This document shows positions 33,055 through 45,649 of a DNA stretch of 64,000 nt, one piece after another. Source of the DNA: Celoporthe dispersa (lineage: Eukaryota > Ascomycota > Sordariomycetes > Diaporthales > Cryphonectriaceae); NCBI GenBank assembly GCA_016584495.1, contig WAID01000007.1, forward strand, positions 3,892,001 through 3,956,000, given 5' to 3'. The first letter of the stretch is position 1; the number at the start of each line of letters is the position of its first letter. Position numbers and translations under genes: made by a program. The notes beneath the pieces are model-generated. The model did not search any database and was not told the origin of the DNA. It worked only from the letters and a program-made list of their open reading frames with translations.

Positions 33055-34285
33055 ATGGCCGTAGACATTGCCTGGCACATATGGGTCGGCGTGATCGTCA
33101 CCATCGTCCCAGCAACCTTCCTGGTGGCCGCGCGGTTCCTCGCCCAGACCCACGGCCCATCCGCGCCCGGTCTGGGGACTGATGACTGGTTGGTGTTGGC
33201 ATCTCTGGTGAGTTGGCCCGGGAGAACAGTCTGCCTGGCTGGCGCGATCGGTGGGCATCTAATAATGAGACTGAACCTGTCAAGATTGTCAACTGGGCGA
33301 TGGCAGCCATACGGTTCTACCAGGTGTGCAACCTAAGCTACGGTCAACACGCCTCCGGCCTCCCAGCCTCGACCGTCTCCAAGTTTCAGATCACCTTCCT
33401 CGCCGTCCAGGAGGTCTACTTCCTCAACGCCGTGCTTACCAAGTGCGCCCTGCTGTTCCTGTACCACCGCATCTTTGGTGTCTCCCGCAAGTTCACCATC
33501 GCCATCTATGTCGTCGGCGTCCTTGTCGTCGGCTACTTCATCGTATGCGTCGTCCTCTCCGTCGTCGGGTGCCAGCCGGTGTCGTATTTCTGGGACAAGC
33601 AGCAGGCCGGGCGCTGCTTTGACGAGGTCAACTTCTTTCGCGCCAATGGGATCACCAATATGCTGCTGGACATCACGGTGCTCGTTCTCCCGCTCCCCCA
33701 TGGTCTGGAGGCTGGACCTGGGGCTGCGGCATAAGCTGGCCGTGACGGGCATGTTTCTCCTGGGCTCGTTGTGAGTAATCCCGTCCCTCCCACGCAACTC
33801 TCGGCCAAAGCCTTCTGACCAAGGTGGTGTGTTAACAACCCCCCCCCTTCCTCAGCGTCTGCATCACTTCCATCCTGCGGATTCTCGCCTTCAAGACCTC
33901 CAGGCAGTCCGACCCGACCTTCACGACCATCGACACGGCCATGTGGTCGTCTGTCGAGCAGTCCCTCGGCATCGTGTGCGCGTGTCTGCCGACCCTGCGG
34001 CCGCTGTTCCGGATGGCCCTGCACGGCAACAGGCAGAGCAGCTCTGCGCGGAGGTCGCTCGCCGTGCGGGACTCGATGGTCAAAAGCGTCAAGCGGGGGC
34101 CTGGGTCGGTCGCGACGGCTCCAAGCGAGCAGTACATGCTCGCGTCTGTGCTGGAGAACCCGAGCTCCAGGGACTCGCTCAGAGGAGAGGACTCGCCCAG
34201 GCCTGAATCCTTTGCCGACACTGGGAAGTTCTCCCATGCAGTGGATATCCAGCACTCGACTCGTATCTGGAGTGGTGATGCGTAG
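33055..34285 (+). CDS. Fungal rhodopsin-domain integral membrane protein
   Basis: Three exons, 33055-33207, 33285-33770 and 33856-34285. The expected length is 355 residues after one correction. It belongs to the large fungal family of seven-helix proteins (PF20684 type, which includes CFEM-linked receptor-like proteins); functions are mostly unknown. Visible family features: PGLGTDDWLVLASL after the first helix, YFLNAVLTKCALLFLYHRIFG, VGCQPVSYFWDKQQAGRC, and the LVLPLPMVWRLDL helix end. The C-terminal cytosolic tail is Ser-rich. No CFEM domain precedes it. The frame breaks at a run of five C (33695-33699). With one base less, the exons sum to 1068 nt, 356 codons, and the second intron joins LLGS to FVCITSILRI correctly. 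The first intron has an AAG acceptor, slightly weak. Confidence 0.82.
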
Positions 34286-36149
34286 GCCAGAGGAAAAAGA
34301 AAGGGGCGGATCTGAGCTCTCCTTTCCTCAGACGGGGACCGTCATGGCCTCCCCTTCCGCGCATGCGTCGCATAAGGGCTCCGAAGATGCAGCGGCACAC
34401 TCGTCCACCGATGCGAGATGAGAGAACCGGCTCTGATGGACTCCCTACCAGCGCCTCCACACGCACGCTTCTTTCTCATCCAAGGACGGAATGTCGAACC
34501 TGGGCTGCCTGTGTTCGTCGGCCGTCAGCGGTACAGGCGAGTGGTGTTCTCGGAAGATTCAGGCCGGCCCTCAGGCTTGAGCAAAACCGCCTTCTTTCTG
34601 GCATGGGACATGGCAAGAATACTGTACTGCAGGGTTTGACACAGGGCAAGACGGTAAATAGGCAAATGCGTTACAGGCGGAACAAGCGAGGAGTTTGGCC
34701 ATGGCGGGAGCCCGAGGGAATTATAGCCGCGGGCAGGTCCTACAGCTACATGAGTAAGGAGTAATGAAGCAATGAAATGCAGTAATTATCGGCCCGTCAA
34801 TCCTGAAGCATGTTCTTGCGGTGAAGACACGGCATAATTTTGTTCATAAAAATAACAGAATTCGTGGTTGACTCCGTTCTTGAGCTGGGGATCGAGTCAT
34901 CAGGTGTGTCCGCAGCGATGGGTAACAGGCGCCTGGCCCCTAGACACATCCTCGCCCTCGAACCGATTGCCATAATAGATGGTACTATTATGGTTCGACA
35001 CCCTTGTGGGAGAGCCACACAAGCTTAAAGACCACGTATAAGGGCGGAAACACACTGCGGCGAAAAGAGGCAGCGCTGCAACCCAGGCTTGTCAGTCACC
35101 CCAGTGAGGCGATCATCCGTACTGCATATCTGCCGAGCTCAGAAGCTAGAAAGAAAAGAAAGAAAAGAAGAAACAACAAAAGAAAAAGAAAAAAGGCTCT
35201 AGAGCTATCCAGCTTGTTGCTCGCGGTGGGTCGATACGGTACGTTGGTGGTTCTTTTTCGGAAAAATCTTGACGTCGTGTTCTTGTTGATCTTGATTTTG
35301 CTGGGGGGTTGCGCGGGTGGGTCAGCGCGGTGTACTGCGAAGACCCTGCTTCAGAAGGTGTGGGTGTTTTTGTTGTTAGGAGGCGGTGGAGTATGTCTCT
35401 GCGTTGTCACCAATTATATCTCCACGTGGATGTGGGATATCCCGGTGCCCTTGCCCCTCTCAGCGCTAGTCTGCCTTCCCGTGCAGCCGTTGTCACTTTC
35501 ACTCCCGTCTTGACACTTCTTGGGCTGCTGCCGTGGTAGTTTAGGGGGTGGGTTAGGGGATGGTAGGGGGGCGCTCAGCGTGCTGCCGGGTGGCGTAGAG
35601 GCTCAGCTCTAGGCTCTAGCAGGCCCAAGAACATAGGGGACTTGTTAGCGGGGCTCAGTCTTGCCTGGCCCCTGTCGTGTTTTTGATTGCTAGTAATTTT
35701 AGCACTACTCTCCAGGGCTGCAGCTTGTACCATAGTAAAGGCGGTAGGCCCTCTTTGCTCGTGTCGCTGGTTGATGACGTGCGTCTGGGTTAAATTTCTC
35801 CATCCGCGTGCTGTTCGACCTGAGCCTGCCACCTGCACTTTTTCTTGTCTCCTATTTCCAGCTGCACCTCGACCTCGCCATCCAACTTCCCCCGTCCTCC
35901 CCGCGCAGTCCCTCGACGTGTCACTCGGCCGGGTCGTTTGCCATCATCCCCACAAACCTTAATAGGGCATCATCGTGTCTGCCTCTTGTCAAACCTTGAT
36001 TGTCCACTGGAATTCTCGACTATTCCGATCCGTGCAGTCGCCAACCGCGCCCACTAAATCCCCCCCCCCTCCTCTCCCGGAGACTACGAGCTACCAGTGG
36101 ACCTGCGACGGCAGCAGCAGCAGCACGACCAAGCAGGCAAGCAGTCACG
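34286..36149. other. Intergenic region
   Basis: 1.86 kb with no recognised gene; purine-rich segment at about 35148-35193. Confidence 0.5.
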
Positions 36150-37876
36150 ATGTCTGCACAGAAAGACAACCAGCGCGACTCTGGTGAGGGAGGACAGGAA
36201 GCTCGAGGGTGGTGTCCTCAGACAAGACCCTGCCCCTCCAGCACCAGCGTCCAGCGGCCTCCATCCGGCGGTCTACATCGGGTGCGTTCCTCTCTAACCA
36301 CCCATCACCCGAGGACCAGAACAGGAGGGCCCTCCAGATCTGTGTGGATGCTAACCTTCACGGTGCAGAGTCTGGATTGCCTGCTCCTCTGGTGTCATCA
36401 TCTTCAACAAATGGGTTCTCGCGACCGCCAAGTTCAGTAAGGAACCCCCCCCCTGCAGCTCCTCCAAGACGCCTGTCTCGGCTTGCGTCCCTCCTCTGTT
36501 CCGTCCTAGAACTATATACAGCTGCTGACAACTCGTTTTCCAAACAGACTTCCGTAAGACCTCATTCCCTCGATGGTTGGCTCGCCAGCCCGGCCCGGTG
36601 ATCCTCGACTGACCATAACGCGCACAGCCCTCTTCCTCACAACATGGCACATGTTCTTCGCCACGGCCATGACACAGTTCATGGCCAAGTTCACCTCCAC
36701 GCTCGACTCGAGACACAAGGTCCCCATGAACACCCAGACCTACATGTGAGTGGCGGCAGAGCCCAGCTTGTCAGGAGCTGATAGCAGGCAGGCGGACGAT
36801 GGCTGACGAGCATGCTGCAAAACAGGCGTGCCATTGTCCCCATTGGTATCATGTTCAGCTTGAGTCTGATCTGCGGAAACGTGGCGTACCTGTACCTCTC
36901 TGTCTCGTTCATCCAGATGCTCAAGGCAAGTCAAGCCCCTATCGCGGTTGCGAGTGCGGCGGTCAGCATTGACTGACAAGCTGGACACAGGCCACCAACG
37001 CGGTTGTTACCCTCTTCGCGACCTGGGCTTTCGGTATCGCCCCGCCCAACATGAAGGTCCTTGGAAACGTCGGCATCATCGTGCTCGGAGTGGTCATTGC
37101 CTCCTTCGGCGAGATCAAGTTCGACCTCGTTGGCTTCATCTGTATGTGCTGGGCTGCGGAATAGTGCTTTGCTTGCGAGCCGGCAAGGACTGGGCTAACC
37201 CGAACGAAATAGACCAGTGCAGCGGTATCGTCTTCGAAGCCCTCCGGCTCGTCATGATCCAGCGCATGCTGAGCTCCGCCGAGTTCAAGATGGACCCTCT
37301 CGTCTCCCTGTACTACTACGCCCCGGCCTGCGCTGTCATCAACGGTGTTGTGACCATGTTCGTTGAGGCACCGCGCATGTCAATGGCCGACATTTACGGC
37401 GTTGGTCTGTTCACGCTCATCACCAATGCCTTTGTTGCGTTCCTGCTGAACGTGTCTGTGGTTTTCCTGGTGCGTTACAAGCCTGTCTGCTCGCGTCGCG
37501 CTGAACCTCTTTCCGCTAAATGTCTACTCTACAGATTGGCAAGACTTCTGCCGTCGTCCTCACCATGTCCGGCATCCTCAAGGATATCCTCCTCGTCTGC
37601 GCCTCCCTCATCATCTTCCGCGACCCCGTCACCCTCCAACAGTACTTTGGGTACTCGATCGCTCTTGCTGGTCTCTGCTACTACAAGCTTGGCGCCGAGA
37701 AGATCCAGTCCGCATTCACCGATGCCCGCCTCCAGCTCGGCACCATGCGCCAGAACCACCCGGCGCGGGCAAAGGGCGCAGTCGGGTTCCTGGTCTTTGG
37801 CGGTATCCTGTTTGGGGCCTACCTGTTCTGGCCCAGCCTGCACATGCCACCTGTCATCACCACGCCGTCGGGCTAA
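36150..37876 (+). CDS. Triose-phosphate/nucleotide-sugar transporter family protein (TPT/EamA)
   Basis: Eight exons: 36150-36281, 36369-36436, 36548-36553, 36628-36745, 36826-36925, 36991-37141, 37213-37469 and 37535-37876. The product is about 390 residues, a ten-helix drug/metabolite-superfamily transporter probably in the Golgi or ER membrane. Family segments appear in order: ACSSGVIIFNKWVLATAKF, FLTTWHMFFATAMTQFMAKFTSTLDSRHK (written here only as a region), AIVPIGIMFSLSLICGN, YLYLSVSFIQMLKATNAV, EIKFDLVGF, RLVMIQRMLSSAEFKMDPLV and FLLNVSVVFLIGKTSAVVLT. The third exon is only 6 nt and is needed to keep the frame. The intron at 36926-36990 begins GC rather than GT. The first exon needs one base less, most simply in the GGG at 36188-36190; the total is then 1173 nt, 391 codons. 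Substrate unknown. Confidence 0.85.
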
Positions 37877-38544
37877 GCCTAGACACCAACCTCGACGACG
37901 ACGAGTCAGGCTTGTTGGATGTGTATCATGCAGATTGGGCGTTTTGATGGGAATGCAGTGGAGCAAAATGAGAAATGAATCCGGCACGGCAAAGGATGGA
38001 GCGGAACTTCGAGCATATGCAGCAAAGCGGAATAAGGCTGCCCATGGATCTGTGTTATAGAAAGTTGGCCTCTTGCGAGGTGTACATTTGGCTGGAGAGC
38101 CGGGGAGGTCTCCTCTGGGGGAAACGTGTACGATCATGAAAACGGTTGAGCGATTCCTGGTGCTCGCGAAATGTTCGATGGAGATATTTCAAGGATTGCC
38201 CTGTCGGAGGCGCGCGCGGGACATACGGCACTTCGACTTGCCAGGGATATATGGGGCCAGGAGAGCTGTAAATCACGACATGTATAGAATTATTGTTGCC
38301 CAAATCAAGAATGCAGGCTGGCTTAGTCCAAGTACAGTCCCGCCTTCTCAAGAATCCCGGGGAAGGACTCTTGACTGTAACCACCAGAGGCGTTCAGACC
38401 TGTGGTGAGTGACAAGCTGAAGCTTGCTCTGCCCATGCTGGATTTTGACTCTTCATCTACTCGCTCTTCCTTCAGCTGTATTGGCCTAGCTCCTGCCGAG
38501 CAACATTTGAGCCTTCGCAGAGAAAGACCCCAGGACGAATTCCT
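37877..38544. other. Convergent intergenic gap
   Basis: Between the 3' ends of the transporter and the reductase genes; no gene recognised. Confidence 0.5.
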
Positions 38545-39834
38545 CTAGCCAGCAACCCTCAGAACAACCTTTCCAAAATGCGAGCCGTCATACAAGAACT
38601 TGAGAGCCTCCACAGCCTGGTCAAACGCAAACACGCGATCGACAACCGGCCTGATCTGGTGCCGGGCATAAAAGCCACACATCTCCTCAAACCGGTCCCG
38701 CGGCCCGTTGATGATACCTTTGAGCGTCACCGTCCTCCTGAGGGCGAGCACGTTGATATTGGTCAGATCGCCCGCGGGGTCGTCCTTTTCCCGCTCACGT
38801 AGCCGATGCTGTTGATCACGCCGCCGAAGGTGACGCAGTCGAAGGACTTGCGCAGGGTGCGGGCGCCCCCAACCTCGAAGATGATGTCTGCGCCCCGGTT
38901 GGCCGTAAGGCGCATGACTTGTTCGTCCCAGCCCGGGCTGGCTTGGTAGTTGATGAGGTGGTCCGCGCCCAGGTCCCTGGCTCGGGCGAGCTTTTCGTCT
39001 GAGGACGAGGTGACGATGGCTTTGCGTGTTGCATGCACCCTTTTGGTCAGCTTGCTGGATATCCTAGCCGGAGGGAGGACGAAGATGGAAGAGAGGCTGA
39101 GTGTTATGAATGACTTACTCGTGGCTCCGCTGGCCTTTGCAATCTGCATGCCGCTGATACTGACTCCACCGGTGCCCTGAACCAACACGACTTCACCCTC
39201 CCCGCCGGCCTGACCCAGGGGCCGCATGCCGTTGATGGCCATCCAGGCCGTCACGCCAGCCACAGGAAGACAGGCAGCCTCCTCATCAGTGAGATAACCG
39301 GGCGTCCCGACCAGGCCTGTCTCGGGGAAGACACGATAGTCCTGGAGCACGCCGTCCTGCGGCAGTCCCAGACCAGAGGCCATATGGTGCTCTCTGATCT
39401 GGCCTGTCAGGTGTGCCTGGCAGAAAGTACCCATAACGCGGTCTCCGGTCTTCCAGGACGAGACGCTGGGGCCGGTACCCACGACCTCACCGCACATGTC
39501 CGAACAGAGAACAAGAGAATTGTTAGAATCGCCATCGAGAGTCTTGTGGTGATTGTAAAGGCCCATAGCCACTTGGAGGATGATTAGCAGGTTGGTTTGT
39601 GAGAGAGAACGGTGGAGGAGGAGGAGGAGGAGACGGAAGGGCTTTTTTTCTTCTTTTTTTTTTCCGTCCTCAGATAGGAGCTGGCTGACCTTCAGTGTCG
39701 CGGTAGTTCAGTGAGACAGCCTTGATGCGGACGAGCACCTCGCCATCGGCCGGTTTAGGAACCGGACCAGACGTCTGGAAGATCTTCTCGAGGCCGTCCT
39801 GGCGTGTCTGCCACTGGCGATTCACCTCAGCCAT
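38545..39834 (-). CDS. Zinc-type alcohol dehydrogenase-like / quinone oxidoreductase (MDR family)
   Basis: Three exons, 39834-39690, 39571-39119 and 39019-38545. The expected length is 357 residues. Medium-chain dehydrogenase/reductase enzymes reduce or oxidise carbonyls, alkenes or alcohols with NAD(P)H. Exon 1 carries the N-terminal GEVLVRIKAVSLNYRD motif. Exon 2 has SLVLCSDMCGEVVGTG, WKTGDRVMGTF and the nucleotide-binding EVVLVQGTGGVSISGMQIAKASGA. Exon 3 has SSSDEKLARARDLGADHLINY. The C-terminus ends DGSHFGKVVLRVAG. The Cys ligands of the structural zinc are not seen, so it is probably a zinc-independent reductase of the YogA/QOR-like type. One missing base near 38785-38796 interrupts the frame after YVSG. 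Restoring it makes 1074 nt, 358 codons. For the second intron, the acceptor at 39020 (AAG) fits the family better than the one upstream. Confidence 0.83.
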
Positions 39835-41519
39835 ATCTCGGTTTGGAATGAGTCGCCTGCCTGAGATGGTTGACGTCTGGAAGAGAGAGAGAGAGAGAGA
39901 GAGGCGCGAGAGAGATTACGGTATCAACTGCCGCATAGACAGATCTTGCCGGACGCCTTAGTCCCACTACATAACAAGGGAACACTGATGATTCACGGCA
40001 CCGCTGGACCTCGGGGCCTCTCGAGATTCTTTCCAGTGAAGAATCTGAAGCAAAAGCCTCTCGCTCGTCTCGGGGTGGATTCCTGCTGTGGTATGATTAT
40101 TAGAGAGATTCTTTATATAGTAGTGACCTCATCGTATATCCCTTTAAGGGCGGTGGATCCCACCCATGACGGTGGATCCTGGCTGGTCTTTGACTCGAGT
40201 GCGGAGGGGAAAGACGTCGGTGGGACTATCTATGAGTGGACGAGGGTGAGCTTCGTGTGGGGGTTCCTCTGCCCAGGTGTGCTGGCTGACCTGAAGCTGT
40301 GAGAACGCACGCAAGTGAAGTAGGGCAAGGTAATAAATCCCTTTTTTTCTTCTTCTTATAAGCAACGCGAATACTAAGGTGTATTGACAGATTATTTAGG
40401 ACCTTCCTGGCCCATTCCTCCGTGGGCTATAGAGGTGAGTAGGCGCCATTCACAGAAAAATGTAGCACGATTTGACAACTTTGATATCACCCAGAGACTC
40501 TTGTTCCTACGGTGATAACCACAAGTGATGAGTAATTATTTACAAATAATAGTAGGCACATTGATTGCACTAATACCCCTTTACTTAGTCAAACAGACTG
40601 CGAATAAGGAACTATGGGGACACTCTCGTCCCTGTCCAAAGTAATAGCACACAGAAAGAATACATCAGGCGTTTTCATGATGAAATGGCAAATATTAATC
40701 CGCTCAACGACAAGCTTCGCATTTTTGATAGTGGTCTATCCCCAACAGAGCTTCAAAAAGAATTGAACAGAATTCACATCTCGGAGAGGCTTATCCGGGG
40801 CCCTCGACTTCGAGGTGCTCGACCAACACAACAGCCAGCCTTCCGGAGGTGAAGATTGTGACATTTTTACTGGTCCGCCGTCAGTACTTTCGCCGTCTAG
40901 ATCCTTTAGCCTTCAGCAGCCTTGTCCAGCAGAGCCTCGCAGGCCTTCGGTATATCCGACATGAACGGTGTAGGACAACCGACGACTTATATTGACTAAT
41001 AACCATAGACTATTTGGTGGTACAGAACTTACTTCAAAGCGGCCACGCAAGGGCGACGAGGGGCGTCTACGCCCTGGGTGTCCCAGATCCAAGTGCTCAG
41101 AGGCCTGGCTGTAGCAGCTCCTCAGCTCAGACATCTACCGGTGTCTTTTTCTCAGCGACGCCATGGAGCGCCTTGACCTGGAGTCTGTTGCGCCTCGCGT
41201 CTCAGCATCACCTCCAACCACGCAGCGGCAGCGATGAGGATGCCTAGTCTCCAGTTCATGGAGCTGTGGAACTGTGCGAACGGGCATGCCGCCATCCTCA
41301 AACCGCTCCTTCTTCCGGTGTTCTCTGAACGAATGCGAGCTCGGCTTCTTGTGAGTCACTGACCTTTTGTCCGACGTGGGATGATTGGTTCCTTCTTTGT
41401 CTTTCACACTGCCAGCAGTATCTCGACTGGATACTTTCCAGCAGACCTCGACCTCACCCCTTCCTCTCCACGCCCATTCGCGAAAACAACGACGGCATAC
41501 TTGCGTCCCGCTCAACACC
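39835..41519. other. Intergenic region with a (GA)n microsatellite
   Basis: No gene recognised in 1.7 kb; (GA) repeat at 39882-39903. The part around 40480-40760 is AT-rich. Confidence 0.5.
39882..39903. repeat. (GA)n microsatellite
   Basis: About eleven GA units in the upstream region of the reductase gene. Confidence 0.9.
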
Positions 41520-42674
41520 ATGACACCCTCACGAAAACTCGTCACGCTGCGCAACATCACCCATATCCACCCCATGCAAAGCCCCAGGTATAAGCGCCGT
41601 TATGAGGTAGCCACCGTCGGCGGCGGGTGGACCGTCGTGGTCTACCGCGGCGACTTTGAGGTCGGCCAGCTGGTCCTGTACTTTGAGATCGACAGCTTCA
41701 TCCCCGCGACGAACGGACGGTTCAGCTGGGAGATTTCTGACAGCCTGACCGAGTTTCGAGGCGAGAAGGGCTACCATGTCCGGTCGCAGATGCTGGACAA
41801 GCAGCTCTCACAGGGCCTCGTCCAGCCGGTCGGGGCGATGCCTGAGGTCAAGGCTATACTGGAGGGGCTGCAGGAAGAGCACGGGCGGGACAAGGGCACA
41901 GAGATGGCAATGGACATGGCCTTTGAAGACAGGATTGGTGTCAGGAAATGGGAGGTCCCGTCTGAGGTGCAGGGCCAGATCCTCGGTCCAGCGCCTTCAT
42001 TCTTCACTCGGCCTGCGAGCGAGCGGGTCCAGAACATGCCCGACCTCTTCACACATAGGCACCTCGACGAGATGTTCCAGGTCACCGAGAAACTCGATGG
42101 CGTCTCCATGACTGTCTATAGCGTCGCGTGTGGCTCCAGGTGGCACAGGTCTCTGCCTGCTGTGCCTGTCGGTCCAGACCAGGAGACACAGGGCGTGCGT
42201 CTTGGTGTGGCCAGCGCGAACAAGGACCTCGACGGGCGAGGCACTGATCTCTACTGGAAGGCGGCGAGGCGTCTCGGCCTTCCCGCCAGGCTCCACGAGG
42301 CTGGCCTCCAAAACGTTGCGGTCCAGGGTGAGCTTATCGGCCCTTCCATCAAGCGCAACAGCATGCGATTCCCAGACAGCGCCGAGCACGAGTTTGTCGT
42401 GTTTCAGATCTTTGACATCGACAGGCAGGAGTATCTTGGATCTGTGGAGGTGGTGGGCCTGTGCGTGAGGATGGCGCTCCCACACGTGCCCGTTGTTGGG
42501 TACTTTAGGCTGCGGGACTTCGCCACGAGCCTGAACGAGATGCTGGCCAAGGCTGAGGGGGTGGGCACGAGAGGACAGACCAGAGAGGGTTATGTGTTCA
42601 AGAGCATCAGCTCGCGGAAGGACCTTGCTTTCAAGGTGGTTTCGAACAAATGGCTGCTCGAGCAGGGCGAGTAG
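41520..42674 (+). CDS. RNA ligase, Deinococcus Rnl5 (DRB0094) type
   Basis: Intronless, 384 residues from the ATG at 41520. It is a covalent nucleotidyltransferase expected to seal breaks in RNA through lysyl-AMP and RNA-adenylate intermediates. The N-terminal part (about 1-75) resembles the OB-like module of Deinococcus Rnl: RKLVTLRNITHIHPMQ and LVLYFEIDSFIPA. The nucleotidyltransferase motif I is EKLDGVSMTVY with the catalytic Lys at 191. Motif III is in EFVVFQIFDID, motif IV is EGYVFKS and motif V is LAFKVVSNKWLL near the C-terminus. All core motifs are intact and the gene has no frame break. Rnl5-type enzymes are known from bacteria, some viruses and some fungi; the cellular role in fungi is, as far as I know, unsettled. 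The neighbours give no clue to its role. Confidence 0.88.
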   Translation: MTPSRKLVTLRNITHIHPMQSPRYKRRYEVATVGGGWTVVVYRGDFEVGQLVLYFEIDSFIPATNGRFSWEISDSLTEFRGEKGYHVRSQMLDKQLSQGLVQPVGAMPEVKAILEGLQEEHGRDKGTEMAMDMAFEDRIGVRKWEVPSEVQGQILGPAPSFFTRPASERVQNMPDLFTHRHLDEMFQVTEKLDGVSMTVYSVACGSRWHRSLPAVPVGPDQETQGVRLGVASANKDLDGRGTDLYWKAARRLGLPARLHEAGLQNVAVQGELIGPSIKRNSMRFPDSAEHEFVVFQIFDIDRQEYLGSVEVVGLCVRMALPHVPVVGYFRLRDFATSLNEMLAKAEGVGTRGQTREGYVFKSISSRKDLAFKVVSNKWLLEQGE

Positions 42675-44100
42675 CTGGGGGCAACCGATATTGTACAAGC
42701 AGAGAACCAGAAGCACATTTGGAGAGCCAAAGGCATCAATAATATATTTAGAGGCCGACATCCTCACAGTAATGTCTGTCCCTAGAGCTCGATTTGGCCA
42801 CTACGTTCTCGGTCAAGCATATATCCATATCAAAGAGGGGTCTTTCTGCCGTCGACGAAGTATCGACGTCTCGTCTACGAATAATCACCTTTTTTTTCCA
42901 CTTGCAATATTTACAGAGGCACGAGCGGTGCTGGCATCAATATCGAATTAATTTAGATTTCGTATTGCAGTCTGCTGGTCGTCGTATATGGCTGGCTCGA
43001 GAATAGCCAAGATGTTTTGAACCCTTCTGTTCATGTGCAATTTGATCCTGAAGTAATAATTACGTTGAGGTTATCATCAACCCACACAGCTGCCAGCACT
43101 TTGTTACGCCATGGAACTCAGCTTGATATCTGACTTCTCCCATCTCTCAGAGGTAATACACAAGAGACAGATCTCTATCGTCCAGGTTATCATACACCAC
43201 GTTACCCAGTCTCGGAGACCGCCGGCGGACCTCTTCTTTCTCTGGCTCCGATACGGCCGAATTTACGGACAGACGCATCGGCAGTCCAGCTCCTCCGACG
43301 ATGACGACGAAGAGAGAAAAGTCCCCACAAGGAAAAAAAAAGGAAAAAAAAAAAGAAAGTTGGTACCGATGGTCTAGACCTCTCCTCCAAGTACCGAGAC
43401 GCGCAGCAGGTCAAGCGAGCAAAGCTCCTATCGCTGCCTCTCTCTCCCCCTCGCCCCTCACCTCCACCGCGTGCCGGCGGAATCTAACGCCGAGGAGCAG
43501 GAGTTTTGTGGCAGAGAGGAGAGAGAAAAGGAAAAGAAAAAAGATCTGCAGGCAGAGTCCAGGCTGAGCCTCTTCGCCACCGCGCGACCGGTGCGTCTAC
43601 CCCCTGTGTCTTTTTTCTCTCTCTCTCTTCCGTGTATCTCTCTTCTGACCCTCTCTGACTAGTGGATGGTTGCCACCCTCCATGACCGGCACCACCCGCC
43701 GATGGAGCCGTCATGGTGAGTTGTTGTGGTACAGCAGTAGCGTCCCAGGTAATTGGCTGGCCCCTTATTACTACAGCAGGGCGTGGCGTGTGTGTGTGTA
43801 GCAGGTATACTGTAGGGCGCGGGATGAAGCACCCTCACTTCCACCCCTATCATGCGCGTCAGCCACCTCCCGAATGGCGCCGCCGTGGTGTGGGTGTCGG
43901 GAAAATGCAGAGAGGCCCTGCGAAACACAGACGAGATTTGGGAGGGAGTAGACGGAGGTGTGTCTTGGTTGAGGTAGGTGCCAATTTCCTTTTTATTTTT
44001 TTCTTTTTCTACCTTGTTTGATGATACCCTCCAGCAACGTGGCCAAGAAAGGATATCTAATAGCGCGCAATATACTTTTTTACCTTAATATGAAACACAT

Positions 44101-44122
44101 ACACACACACACACACACACAC
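44101..44122. repeat. (AC)n microsatellite
   Basis: Eleven AC units followed by imperfect copies. Confidence 0.9.
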
Positions 44123-44956
44123 GCACATGCCGTCAGCAGATAGATTGTCTAGTCTGTATGTCCGGGTCCCTATAGAACAGATATGGATGGGGTGTTGTTT
44201 GACTGGAAAGGTCTAGGCCTTCTCTTCCTCCCGCCGTGTTTCCCACCCCCCACGCCTCGACCCCTCCGCCCTGCACGGATCGACCTCGCATATTTGCTTG
44301 AGATCTTGGGAAGGTGACCATGTGTGGGTGATGCATCGACTGGCTTCCCGTTCTGCAGCGAGCCATCGATATCTTTCTTGTGCAGGGGGGTTGTGGCGCA
44401 CTGAGAGGCGGGCCCACCACGACAGCCGGCCTAAACCCACGGGGAGGGCCTGGGAAATTTCTCCGTGGCGCCGTGGGCTTCGGTCGGCATAATTGACTCA
44501 TTAGTTTATGTGTGTGTCGAAGCCTGAAACGACCGGCCTTTGCGAGGTAGGTTGCTATGTGCTGTAAGCAGGGTTCCGAGGGCAAATGAGAGACAGCGAC
44601 CCGTCTTGTGCTTTTTACTGCGGTGCAGCAGGGCTGCAGAGGCTTGCAAAGTATGTGCGCGCAAGGGTCAGGCAGACCCCCTTGGTGATTCCCGTCGGGC
44701 AGAAAGAAGTAGACTGGCTCCTTTGGTTGGTAGGCCTGGGTACATGAACGCCACGATATGCGGCTACTGCCAGGGCAGCCGAAACCTAGCAGACAATCAA
44801 GGTTCACCGAGAGGTCCAGCCACACGTTGCAACGGCGGGCCCCCGCTCAGCTTTGGTGGCCGGTCGACCGCCCAGAAAACGCCGCCTGTCTCGGTCTAAT
44901 TCACGGTGAATGGCTAGTGGACTTGTTTTTACGTGCGTGGCGTCAAGGGCTTTACG

Positions 44957-44980
44957 TCTTCTTCTTCTTCTTCTTCTTCT
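44957..44980. repeat. (CTT)n microsatellite
   Basis: About eight CTT units. Confidence 0.85.
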
Positions 44981-45649
44981 CCTCTTCTTGTCTGCATGGC
45001 ACGTCATATCACATCCACTCATCCATAAGCCCGATGATGATCGTGGCGTGTTGATAATCCAGCAGGGGAAAAGTCAAAAGAAAAAGAGAGAAAAAAAAAA
45101 GAAGAAGGCAAGGAAACCGGGACACACACTCGCTTTCAGAACCAAGCTCCAGCACGGATACAACGGTTTAGGATAAATCAGTGGGGCCGTGGTCCACCAT
45201 GCAAAGCAACGCTGGGGAGGGGTGGGTGTCTGTGCTGTGGTGGACGGGTGTCCGGGACCCACGCGGCCTGTTTACTACTACGTATACTATGTATATTCAC
45301 ACAGCAGCTGTCCAGGCGGTAGTGTGGAGCAGGGCATCATTCGGACGCCGAAAGTTTGGATTTAGAGTTATCAGTTGTTGGGCGCTTTAGAGCCGGGTGT
45401 GGGGTGGCATGTTATTGTCCAGCATTGTTCTCACCGCCCCACGACCCTGGGGCTTTTTGGGGCCTGTTCTGGAAGCCTAGGCGCCCAAGCCCGATGGAGA
45501 TACCGAGGGCTGGTGTCAGGTTAGGGGTGGCGTAGCAGACAGAGGGTGCCGCATCGACGATGCAGTCCGTCCGTCCTGTGGTGCCTGAGAGGGCTGGGAT
45601 TATTGTCCGTGATGACGGCAGCGTCTCGGTGCTCCCTCGTGCTGTGTGG

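Larger units (their letters stand above)
42675..45649. other. 3-kb gene-free region with microsatellites
   Basis: No gene recognised. It contains an A/G-rich stretch (about 43315-43360), an (AC)n microsatellite at 44101-44122 and a CTT repeat at about 44957-44980. Confidence 0.5.
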
